Below, piece after piece: positions 1 to 5,455 of a stretch of 6,167 nucleotides of DNA; position 1 is the first letter of the stretch; the number at the start of each line of letters is the position of its first letter. Origin of the DNA: JACOYH01 sp964469735. Its GTDB lineage: Bacteria; Patescibacteriota; Minisyncoccia; Minisyncoccales; MHMH01. The stretch lies in the NCBI GenBank assembly GCA_964469735.1, contig CAYXYS010000035.1, positions 1 through 6,167 of the forward strand, written 5' to 3'. A program made the position numbers and the translations under genes. The notes beneath the pieces were generated by a model. The model ran no database searches and had not been told where the DNA came from. It saw only the letters and a program-made list of their open reading frames with translations.

Positions 1-16
1 AATTTTTGATATTCAT
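1..16 (-). CDS. Possible 5' end of a downstream gene (partial)
   Basis: On the minus strand an ATG (plus positions 14-16) follows a purine-rich AGGGAGAGG (plus 18-26), giving a Shine-Dalgarno-like AGGGAG with a 4-nt spacer. Only about five codons (M-N-I-K-N) fit before the window ends. It lies 40 nt downstream of the membrane-protein stop codon, so it could be the next gene of the same transcript. Nothing can be said about its product, and the motif could be chance. Confidence 0.3.
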
Positions 17-56
17 ACCTCTCCCTAAACCGAACCATATCCAAAAAACACTATTC

Positions 57-1343
57 CTAATTTCTAACGGGGTCAAGCCTTATCTTAATATTTATCCTCT
101 CGGCATCCTTTGGGGACCTCTCCGCCCAGAAGGGCCAGAGGTCGACTTTAGCCCTGGAGACCTGAGGATAGTCTCTTAAAATTCTGGTAATGGCTTCGGG
201 ATTTTTATCTTTAACTGTTTCTTTGAGGTTGCTCTTGTCTATTTCCTGATACGTCTCGCAGCTTATCTCCAAAGTCAGTTCAATCCTATTTTCATCCATG
301 GCTACCTCTTCAACCGTGTATTTTACCTGCAGAGAATCTTCGTGCAATAGCTGGCCGGCGGGAATAACCGACATCAGGTAATTTTTTGCAAACTCCCTGA
401 CCTCTGATTTTTGAAATACCATCGCTTTTCCCTCTGATTCGGCTTCGGCCCAGAAATCAGAAAGCTCTTCTCCCACTTCCCCAATAGTTTTAAAATTAAC
501 AATCTCTAGGTCTATAGCATCTTCCAAAATAACGTAATCACCCTCGGAAGGGACCATTTTTTCTAAAGCCGCCTTTGATTCTTCCAAGGCTCTGGCAGTC
601 AATTCCCCCTTAGCTCTTTCGATATCCTCTTCGGTTATCTGCGGGACTTCGCAACTGACTCCACCGCTCATAGATTCCGACGACTTGGCGTATATTGAGG
701 TGTAAGCTGCAGTTCCCGCCAACCCCGGCAAAGAAAAGGTGGAGGGGCCTATATTGTATTCGTCACCCGGCTGATCGGCTACAACCTCAACGTCAACCGT
801 TCCTGGCACCAATTTGCCCCCTTGATAATAGGCGCCCGGGATTGTCACTCTTTTGGGACTGCGGAACAATTTGCCGCCATCTGAAACAAAGCGAGTGTTG
901 GGAATCAGGGGCTGAGCATTGGTGGAATGGGCGTTATAAACGGTTATGATTCCGGAAGCTTTTTCTGTTTTGAGCTTAGTGTTGGAGGAGTCAAACTTGT
1001 CTGAAACGAATTTGACCACCTCAAAAGCTTCTCCGGCAATATCTCCCGTCCCCTTGTTTTCAGCGTAAACGGTTGCCTTAATACTTTGGCTAACCTGTTC
1101 TTTTACCGGCCATATCTCGACCTCTGCTTTCGGCTCTATAAAAATCCACCCTAAAAGCATTATCAAAATGATTCCCCCGATTATAAAAAGAGGGGTCTTT
1201 TTGAAAGAAACCCGGGGGCTTCTATCTAAAGAGAGCTTGGATTTTTCGGGTTTAACGGCATTTTCTTTCTTGGGATTGGGGGAAGCAAGGAGAGCCTCTC
1301 TTTGGGGTGGAATCACGTCAAAAACTTTTTTATTCTGGGGCAT
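57..1343 (-). CDS. Single-pass membrane protein with baseplate-J-like extracytoplasmic region
   Basis: This 428-residue protein has a basic, proline-containing cytoplasmic tail of about 50 residues with the motif F-D-V-I-P-P (8-13). One hydrophobic segment follows at about 51-69 and is followed by E-P-K, so the remainder (70-428) probably lies outside the membrane. Residues 145-230 contain T-R-F-x-S-D-G-G-K-L-F-R, V-T-I-P-G-A, P-G-T-V-D-V-E-V-V-A-D, P-G-D-E-Y-N-I-G-P and a G-G after Y-A-K-S. This pattern resembles the phage baseplate J/gp47 fold as it occurs in membrane-anchored proteins of candidate-phyla bacteria. Residues 235-310 look helical and acidic, and 330-425 look like further beta domains. 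There is no Shine-Dalgarno at the ATG. A TAAAAT box (plus 1357-1362) ends 13 nt upstream, which would give a very short leader. It starts 31 nt after alaS. The function is unknown; a cell-envelope or surface-assembly role is inference. The gene call is firm and the domain name is moderate. Confidence 0.85.
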   Translation of the reverse strand: MPQNKKVFDVIPPQREALLASPNPKKENAVKPEKSKLSLDRSPRVSFKKTPLFIIGGIILIMLLGWIFIEPKAEVEIWPVKEQVSQSIKATVYAENKGTGDIAGEAFEVVKFVSDKFDSSNTKLKTEKASGIITVYNAHSTNAQPLIPNTRFVSDGGKLFRSPKRVTIPGAYYQGGKLVPGTVDVEVVADQPGDEYNIGPSTFSLPGLAGTAAYTSIYAKSSESMSGGVSCEVPQITEEDIERAKGELTARALEESKAALEKMVPSEGDYVILEDAIDLEIVNFKTIGEVGEELSDFWAEAESEGKAMVFQKSEVREFAKNYLMSVIPAGQLLHEDSLQVKYTVEEVAMDENRIELTLEISCETYQEIDKSNLKETVKDKNPEAITRILRDYPQVSRAKVDLWPFWAERSPKDAERINIKIRLDPVRN

Positions 1344-1356
1344 AGCTTATTGATTT

Positions 1357-1362
1357 ATTTTA
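1357..1362 (-). promoter_or_regulatory. Possible -10 box for the membrane-protein gene
   Basis: TAAAAT on the minus strand ends 13 nt before the ATG at 1343, inside the 31-nt gap after alaS. Transcription from it would give a leader of about 6-7 nt, which fits the absence of a Shine-Dalgarno. There is no recognisable -35. The gene may instead be read through from alaS, since no terminator hairpin is visible in the gap. Confidence 0.3.
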
Positions 1363-1374
1363 ACATAAAAAGCT

Positions 1375-3153
1375 TTACTCCAATATAGCCCTTATCCTTC
1401 TTACCCCGGCTCCCGAGGATTCTTCTTTAACTATCTTAAAGTTTCCCAATTCGCCGGTGCTTTGGGCATGGGGCCCTCCGCAAATTTCCTTGGAAAAAAC
1501 TTGCCCTGAGGAACTCGAAGGATCCCCGATAGAATAGACCGTAACTGTTTCCGGGTATTTTTCCTTAAAGAAAGCTATCGCTCCCTCCTTGATTGCGTCC
1601 GCATATTTCATCTCCCGTTTTTCCACTTTTAAATCTTCTTTAATCTTTTGATTGACCAAGTCCTCTACTTCCTTTATTTCCTCGGGTGTCATCTTTTGGG
1701 TATGGGCAAAATCGAATCTGAGGCGCTGGGCGGTTATATCCGACCCCATCTGCCTGACATGTTCCCCCAATACCCTTCTTAGAGCCGCATGGAGCAGATG
1801 GGTGGCGGTATGGAGCTTAGCAGCTTCTTTGCCTGCTCCCGCCCCCACTCCGCCGAACTTCTTCTCCACTCCGGCCCGAGACACTTTCTTGTGCTCTCTT
1901 AAAGCCTCCTCAAATCCCGCCTCATCCACATTAAGGCCCTTCTCTTTTGCCAATTCCTTGGTTAATTCCAAGGGAAATCCGTAGGTATCGAAAAGATGGA
2001 ATGCTTTACTCCCGTCCACATCGCCTTCTGCGGCAATTTTTTCAAACTGTTTTAGCCCTCTTTCAAGGGTTTTTGAAAACTTGTCCTCCTCCCCACTAAT
2101 AACATCGACTATTTCTTTTTCCTTGGATACGAGCTCCGGGTAAGTTTCGCCGTACATTTTTATTGTCTCTTTGGCCAGAGGAATTAAAAAATTAGAAGGA
2201 AAATTAAGCAGCCTTCCATATCTCATCGCCCTTCTTAATATCCTTCTTAATATATATCCTCTTTCAACATTTGACGGCAGAATTCCCTCGGAAACCAAGA
2301 AAACCGAACCCTTGATGTGATCGGCAATAATGCGGTAAGGATGGGGATTCTGGAAATAGGGGTCGGGGGAATGCTCGCTTATCCTGCTCAATAAAGGCTT
2401 GAAAAGGTCGGTGTCAAAAACCGACTCCCCTCCTTGAGCAACCATAGCCAGCCTTTCCAAGCCCATTCCCGTATCCACACCTTTTTCTTTCAATAAGGTA
2501 AGATTTTTATCCTTCGACTGATTGTATTCATTAAAAACTAAATTCCATATTTCCACGAACCTTCCGCAATCGCAATTCGGGCCGCATCTACTGCCTTTTT
2601 TACAGGGAATTCCGGTCAAATCGAAATGCACTTCCGTAGTTGGGCCGCAGGGGCCTTCTTCTCCTGTAGGCCCCCAGAAATTATCTTCTCTCCCGCATCC
2701 CCTTATTTTTTCTTCCTTCACCCCCAGAGCGCGCCATACTTCTTTAGACTCTGTATCTTCGGGAACTTCTTTGTCTCCCTCAAAATAGGTGAACCAAAGC
2801 TTTTCAAAAGGAAGGCTCAGCTCCTTAGTTAAAAATTCCAAGGCAAATTCAATGGCCTCCTTTTTGAAGTAATCTGACGCAAAACTGAAATTTCCCAGCA
2901 TTTCCAAAAAAGTCAAATGGGTAGCGTCTCCGACTTCATCAATATCGGAAGTCCGAAAACATTTTTGGCAAGAAGTCACTCTTGTCCCGTAAGGAGAGGG
3001 TTCTCCTAAGAAATTCCCCTTAAACTGCTGCATTCCGGCAGTAGTAAATAAAACCGACTGATCTGTCGGCAACAATGAAGACGAGGGCACTATTTTGTGT
3101 CCTTTCTTTTCATAAAACTTTAAAAATGCCTGGCGTAATTCTTGCGAGTTCAT
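1375..3153 (-). CDS. alaS: Alanine--tRNA ligase, minimal form
   Basis: This cytoplasmic class II synthetase charges tRNA(Ala) with alanine. The N-terminus (LRQAFLKFYEKKGH, then SSSLLP, LFTTAGMQQFK) and C-Q-K-C-F-R-T-S-D-I-D-x-V-G are canonical AlaRS, as are N-F-W-G-P-T-G (158-164) and V-E-I-W-N-L-V-F (200-207). The core spans roughly 1-240, with the tRNA-recognition helices to about 435. A Cys cluster (C184, C190, C194, C196) probably binds zinc. Editing-site residues are kept: H448-T-A-T-H452 and C558-G-G-P-H562. At 592 residues it is far shorter than the usual 850-880. The beta-barrel segment that normally carries the F-Y-A-E-S-G-G-Q motif ahead of the editing domain is absent, replaced by a Gly/Ala linker near 434-441. 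The protein ends just after the editing domain, without the DHHA1/C-Ala domain. The start is fixed by the family N-terminus. There is no Shine-Dalgarno. Confidence 0.97.
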   Translation of the reverse strand: MNSQELRQAFLKFYEKKGHKIVPSSSLLPTDQSVLFTTAGMQQFKGNFLGEPSPYGTRVTSCQKCFRTSDIDEVGDATHLTFLEMLGNFSFASDYFKKEAIEFALEFLTKELSLPFEKLWFTYFEGDKEVPEDTESKEVWRALGVKEEKIRGCGREDNFWGPTGEEGPCGPTTEVHFDLTGIPCKKGSRCGPNCDCGRFVEIWNLVFNEYNQSKDKNLTLLKEKGVDTGMGLERLAMVAQGGESVFDTDLFKPLLSRISEHSPDPYFQNPHPYRIIADHIKGSVFLVSEGILPSNVERGYILRRILRRAMRYGRLLNFPSNFLIPLAKETIKMYGETYPELVSKEKEIVDVISGEEDKFSKTLERGLKQFEKIAAEGDVDGSKAFHLFDTYGFPLELTKELAKEKGLNVDEAGFEEALREHKKVSRAGVEKKFGGVGAGAGKEAAKLHTATHLLHAALRRVLGEHVRQMGSDITAQRLRFDFAHTQKMTPEEIKEVEDLVNQKIKEDLKVEKREMKYADAIKEGAIAFFKEKYPETVTVYSIGDPSSSSGQVFSKEICGGPHAQSTGELGNFKIVKEESSGAGVRRIRAILE

Positions 3154-3158
3154 GGCTA

Positions 3159-3164
3159 GTTATA
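3159..3164 (-). promoter_or_regulatory. -10-like box next to the alaS ATG (leaderless candidate)
   Basis: TATAAC on the minus strand lies 5 nt before the alaS ATG (3151-3153), with an overlapping TATCAT a few bases further upstream. Normal -10 to start-site spacing would place transcription initiation at or within a few bases of the ATG, so the message would be leaderless or nearly so. No convincing -35 is present: that position is taken up by the GC-rich terminator stem at 3176-3202. Confidence 0.45.
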
Positions 3165-3175
3165 ATGATATCAAA

Positions 3176-3202
3176 AGCCCGCGCCTTTGGAAAGCGCGGG
3201 CT
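3176..3202 (-). terminator. Intrinsic terminator, second of a tandem pair
   Basis: This perfect 9-bp GC-rich stem pairs 3176-3184 (AGCCCGCGC) with 3194-3202 around a 9-nt loop. On the minus strand it is followed directly by TTTTGAT. It backs up the hairpin at 3211-3239 in ending transcription of the 145-residue gene ahead of alaS. It lies only 22 nt before the alaS ATG. Confidence 0.75.
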
Positions 3203-3210
3203 CAAAGAGA

Positions 3211-3239
3211 AAGGGAGATCGGCTAAGCCAATCTCCCTT
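3211..3239 (-). terminator. Intrinsic terminator, first of a tandem pair
   Basis: AAGGGAGAT (3211-3219) pairs with ATCTCCCTT (3231-3239) as a 9-bp stem. After one C/A mismatch, an inner GGC/GCC extends it. On the minus strand it begins 5 nt after the stop of the 145-residue gene and is followed by T-rich TTTCTCTTT. The loop holds GGCTTAGCC, which is itself self-complementary. Confidence 0.7.
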
Positions 3240-3244
3240 GAAAG

Positions 3245-3682
3245 CTAGCAAACTGCAGCCAGCTCTCTTCTCGCAGGAACGGGGGCGATCCTGACGAGCA
3301 TGTTATTTTTTACCATCCCTTTCTTTAGAGCGACCTGGCAGCGAATTTCGCTTTCCAGCTCCCGAAGGGCATACTCGCGTCCTTCCTTTGCTTTACTGAT
3401 GGTCCTTTGGCTCAGGAATACCGGTATCACTCCCCTTTCAACGGCTTTTTTGGTCTTTTGGGGAATTAGCTCCTCGTTGGAGATGATCGTGAAATCTACC
3501 GGATATTCTATTGAATCCATCGTTAACCAGCAATCGACGCCGAGAACCTGATCCTCATATCTGTTTGCCCACCAATATCCGTTGCGGTAGGCTTCCCTGG
3601 TATGCGGGAAACCGATTTCCGGAAGGAGATCCCTTATCATCTCCTCGCAAGTGAATCCGTAATTATTCGTACAACAATTCAT
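3245..3682 (-). CDS. Hypothetical protein, 145 aa, with Shine-Dalgarno
   Basis: I do not recognise this soluble protein. It has no signal peptide or membrane segment. Visible features are six cysteines (C3, C4, C12, C51, C115, C145), an aromatic stretch G-Y-W-W-A-N-R-Y-E-D (35-44), then G-V-D (48-50) and E-Y-P-V-D-F-T (59-65), and a basic C-terminal third. The spacing of the acidic residues on predicted strands (D50, E59, D63) faintly recalls PD-(D/E)xK nuclease folds, but the expected lysine after the second acid is a threonine, so this is only a guess. The ATG is supported by an AGGAGA with a 7-nt spacer. It lies downstream of the 109-residue gene across a 140-nt hairpin-bearing gap and ends in tandem terminators. 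It may share that gene's strong promoter by read-through, because no clear promoter of its own is visible. Confidence 0.8.
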   Translation of the reverse strand: MNCCTNNYGFTCEEMIRDLLPEIGFPHTREAYRNGYWWANRYEDQVLGVDCWLTMDSIEYPVDFTIISNEELIPQKTKKAVERGVIPVFLSQRTISKAKEGREYALRELESEIRCQVALKKGMVKNNMLVRIAPVPARRELAAVC

Positions 3683-3689
3683 TTAAAAC

Positions 3690-3695
3690 TCTCCT
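3690..3695 (-). promoter_or_regulatory. Strong ribosome binding site
   Basis: AGGAGA on the minus strand with a 7-nt spacer (GTTTTAA) to the ATG at 3680-3682. It fixes the start of the 145-residue gene. It stands out because alaS, mnmA, the membrane-protein gene and the YkuK-like gene show no such site. Confidence 0.85.
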
Positions 3696-3764
3696 TATTA
3701 TTTTTTAAAAACTTCTCTTCCCCCGTTTTTTAACTCATAACCTTTATGGGCCAAAAAATGGAGG

Positions 3765-3799
3765 GGAAGCTAGGCATAAGCCGATGCAGCCTAGCTTCC
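3765..3799 (-). ncRNA. 3' UTR hairpin B, weak terminator or mRNA 3' stabiliser
   Basis: A perfect 11-bp stem pairs GGAAGCTAGGC (3765-3775) with GCCTAGCTTCC (3789-3799) around a 13-nt loop (3776-3788). On the minus strand the stem is followed by CCTCC and only then by a run of six T, so the T-tract is displaced from the stem. It may terminate only partly and allow read-through to the 145-residue gene. Its loop contains ATCGGC (minus strand), the exact complement of the loop of hairpin A. Confidence 0.6.
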
Positions 3800-3803
3800 T
3801 TTG

Positions 3804-3823
3804 AATCCCTATCGGCAGGGATT
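3804..3823 (-). ncRNA. 3' UTR hairpin A at the stop codon
   Basis: A perfect 7-bp stem pairs AATCCCT (3804-3810) with AGGGATT (3817-3823) around a 6-nt loop, GCCGAT on the minus strand. The first stem base is the last A of the TAA stop of the 109-residue gene. No T-tract follows (the next bases are CAAAGG), so it is not a classical terminator. All six loop bases are complementary to part of the loop of hairpin B, 4 nt downstream. Confidence 0.6.
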
Positions 3824-4152
3824 TAGAATACCAGTTGGAAGCGCCGGTAAATCTTATCGACCTCTTCCTTGAATTCGTCGAGCAACCGGAGGGCGCCCTT
3901 CTTTTCTTCTTCGGGGATTTCGGCGTCCTTGATTTTCGCCCTCAGGATTTTGATCATGACGTCTGTTGTCCCCCGATAGCGGATAATCTTGTCGAGGGTA
4001 TTCATCTTCTGGTTCTTCTTGAGATGCTCCTCTATCGATTCGACTATTTTGATCTGATGCCTGTCGGCCATTTCTCGAACTTTGCCGGCAACATCTTCCA
4101 TCTTCCCCTTCAGGTCTCGCCTGGCTTCCTTGATAGCTTCTGTTTCTTTCAC
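3823..4152 (-). CDS. Hypothetical helical protein, 109 aa, GTG start
   Basis: This soluble, highly charged protein is almost entirely Lys, Glu, Asp, Arg, Ile and Leu, with no cysteine and no membrane segment. It is predicted helical, with likely coiled-coil stretches at about 1-50 and 65-105 around a short turn near 55-62 (R-Y-R-G-T-T-D). I do not recognise the family. The initiator is GTG (plus 4150-4152), supported by AAAAGGAG with a 6-nt spacer. Lysine is coded mainly by AAG (about 12 of 17), unlike the AAA-rich mnmA next door, which may reflect high expression or a different origin. It has the best promoter in the window and a leader of about 100 nt. The combination suggests an abundant small protein. 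A binding or structural role is only a guess. Confidence 0.8.
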   Translation of the reverse strand: MKETEAIKEARRDLKGKMEDVAGKVREMADRHQIKIVESIEEHLKKNQKMNTLDKIIRYRGTTDVMIKILRAKIKDAEIPEEEKKGALRLLDEFKEEVDKIYRRFQLVF

Positions 4153-4158
4153 TTTCTT

Positions 4159-4166
4159 CTCCTTTT
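4159..4166 (-). promoter_or_regulatory. Strong ribosome binding site deciding a GTG start
   Basis: AAAAGGAG on the minus strand ends 6 nt before the GTG at 4150-4152. This supports GTG rather than an internal ATG as the initiation codon of the 109-residue protein. Confidence 0.85.
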
Positions 4167-4188
4167 GTATTCTTATTTTATATATAAA

Positions 4189-4253
4189 GAGCGACTTCTT
4201 CAGAGAGAGCCGCTCATTGCGTAAATTAACTGCTTTTCCTATTCTCTCTCTGA
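4189..4253 (-). promoter_or_regulatory. Structured 5' leader with two competing stems
   Basis: Near the predicted 5' end of the message, a 10-bp stem pairs plus 4200-4209 with 4244-4253 (TCAGAGAGAG with CTCTCTCTGA on the minus strand) around 34 nt. A second 5-bp stem pairs GAGCG (4189-4193) with CGCTC (4211-4215). One arm of each stem lies inside the loop of the other, so they either form a pseudoknot or exclude one another. The arrangement could protect the 5' end or act as a switch. No known riboswitch class was recognised. Confidence 0.45.
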
Positions 4254-4260
4254 CGTTTAT

Positions 4261-4289
4261 ACTATATCACAATACATTAAATTTGTCAA
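4261..4289 (-). promoter_or_regulatory. Near-consensus sigma70-type promoter with extended -10
   Basis: On the minus strand a perfect TTGACA (plus 4284-4289), a 17-nt spacer and TATAGT (plus 4261-4266) are preceded by TGA, which fits the TGn extended -10. Transcription should begin near 4254, giving the 109-residue gene a leader of about 100 nt. This is the strongest promoter in the window. It sits just downstream of the mnmA terminator, so it starts a separate transcription unit. Confidence 0.9.
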
Positions 4290-4309
4290 GCCATTGATGG
4301 GAAGGCATG

Positions 4310-4339
4310 GAGTAAAAATAAAAGAGGCTGGACCTCTTT
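4310..4339 (-). terminator. mnmA intrinsic terminator overlapping the stop codon
   Basis: AAAGAGG (4321-4327) pairs with CCTCTTT (4333-4339) around a 5-nt loop and is followed on the minus strand by TTTATTTTTAC. The upstream arm starts within the TGA stop of mnmA (4339-4341). Coding end and terminator are therefore fused. The next promoter begins about 20 nt further on. Confidence 0.85.
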
Positions 4340-5379
4340 CATTTTATTATGCCCCCGCCGAGAAGCTCTCGGTTTTTATAAAATACTATCGACTGGCCTG
4401 GAGTTACCGCCCTCTGGGGCTTTTTAAAAACTACCGTATTTTTCTTTGTCACTTCAGCCGGAGCCGATTCGGAACGATACCTAATTTTGGCTTCAACCCT
4501 CAAGGGAAAGCGGGGCTCTTTTCCAGAAATCCAGTTAGCGCCGTAAAAAGAGAGCTCCTTTTTAAGCAGATCTTTTTCATTTCGGGCAACAACCAATATG
4601 TTTCTCTTAATATCCTTCTTAAGCACCCAAAATGGCCCGCCCGGAAGGTCTATTCCCCTTCTTTGGCCAATAGTATAGAAAGCCAGCCCTTTGTGGCGGC
4701 CCAGAACCTTCCCTTGCCCATCGACAATATCTCCCGGCTTCTGCTTGATATATTTTTTAAGAAATTCAGTTAAATTGGTATGAACGAAACAAACTTCTTG
4801 CGATTCCACGAACGAGGCGACCGGCAGCTTGAATTTGCCGGCCAGTTTCCTAACCTCGGTTTTAGTATAATCCCCCAATGGGAAGAGACATTTTTTAAGC
4901 TCTTTCTGGGAAAGCTGCCACAAAAAATAGCTCTGGTCCTTTTCTTTGTCTTTTGCTTTAGTTAATCTTCCCTCTTTTATTTGAACGTAATGCCCGGTGG
5001 CAATATAATCTACCCCTATGGCAAAAGCTTTTTTTAATAAAAGGCGGAACTTTATATCCTTATTGCAAACCACGCAGGGATTGGGAGTGCGGCCCGCCTT
5101 ATACTCTCTAATAAAATAATCCACTACCTTTTTTTTAAACTCCTTCCTAAAATCAAAAACGTAAAAGGGAATACCCAATCGTCCGGCAACTAGCCTAGCC
5201 CTTTCTTCGGCTTCGGGAGAACAGCATTTATTCCATCTGTCTGTCACCCCTTTTTTAGGAGCCTCTGACCAAAATTTCATAAATACTCCCAAAACGTCAA
5301 AACCCTGCGATTTCAGCAGGGCTGCGGCAACAGAAGAATCGACTCCTCCCGACATGGCACAAACTACTTTTTTTGACAT
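4339..5379 (-). CDS. mnmA: tRNA-specific 2-thiouridylase MnmA
   Basis: This cytoplasmic enzyme uses ATP and a persulfide relay to convert U34 of tRNA(Lys), tRNA(Glu) and tRNA(Gln) to 2-thiouridine. The 346-residue length is close to the usual 350-380. An N-terminal PP-loop S-G-G-V-D-S (10-15) binds ATP. G-R-T-P-N-P-C-V-V-C-N (96-106) holds the catalytic Cys, C105 by position in the family motif, with an extra Cys at 102. A-T-G-H-Y (127-131) and K-D-Q-S-Y-F-L (147-153) follow. S-Q-E-V-C-F (193-198) carries the second catalytic Cys, C197. F-Y-T-I-G-Q-R-R-G (234-242) opens the central domain, and a C-terminal beta domain ends with P-G-Q-S-I-V-F-Y. The start is fixed by homology. There is no Shine-Dalgarno; an A/T-rich stretch precedes the ATG. 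A terminator-like hairpin lies 27 nt upstream. The stop is TGA. Confidence 0.97.
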   Translation of the reverse strand: MSKKVVCAMSGGVDSSVAAALLKSQGFDVLGVFMKFWSEAPKKGVTDRWNKCCSPEAEERARLVAGRLGIPFYVFDFRKEFKKKVVDYFIREYKAGRTPNPCVVCNKDIKFRLLLKKAFAIGVDYIATGHYVQIKEGRLTKAKDKEKDQSYFLWQLSQKELKKCLFPLGDYTKTEVRKLAGKFKLPVASFVESQEVCFVHTNLTEFLKKYIKQKPGDIVDGQGKVLGRHKGLAFYTIGQRRGIDLPGGPFWVLKKDIKRNILVVARNEKDLLKKELSFYGANWISGKEPRFPLRVEAKIRYRSESAPAEVTKKNTVVFKKPQRAVTPGQSIVFYKNRELLGGGIIK

Positions 5380-5405
5380 AATATGGAAAAAAATCAGAAA
5401 AGGAT

Positions 5406-5428
5406 CGGGAAAACCGGGTGTTTTCCCG
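5406..5428 (-). terminator. Terminator-like hairpin between the YkuK-like gene and mnmA
   Basis: A perfect 9-bp stem pairs CGGGAAAAC (5406-5414) with GTTTTCCCG (5420-5428) around a 5-nt loop. On the minus strand it is followed by ATCC, four T, and further on seven T. It probably ends the YkuK-like transcript, although it lies about 90 nt beyond that stop codon and only 27 nt before the mnmA ATG. It could therefore also act as an attenuator for mnmA. Confidence 0.6.
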
Positions 5429-5455
5429 TGGCGGAAACAGTAAATGAAGTGAGCG

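Noticed and set aside
1652..1984. Plus-strand open frame inside alaS
   Set aside because: It is antisense to conserved AlaRS editing-domain sequence and has no Shine-Dalgarno or family resemblance.
2230..2265. Short direct repeat CTTCTTAATAT inside alaS
   Set aside because: It encodes the conserved I-L-R-R-I-L-R-R motif of AlaRS, so the repetition is at the protein level.
3705..3731. A/T-rich inverted repeat AAAAAC/GTTTTT upstream of the 145-residue gene
   Set aside because: It is a weak stem in a low-complexity stretch, with an unequal number of T residues. It is not convincing as a terminator or operator.
3835..4224. Plus-strand open frame of 129 codons opposite the 109-residue gene
   Set aside because: The minus-strand gene has a strong promoter, Shine-Dalgarno and plausible helical composition. 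The plus frame runs through the promoter-proximal leader and looks like a mirror of a Lys/Glu-rich gene.
4294..4773. Plus-strand open frame of 159 codons
   Set aside because: It is antisense to the C-terminal part of mnmA, whose motifs are unmistakable on the minus strand. The plus-frame protein has no recognisable features.
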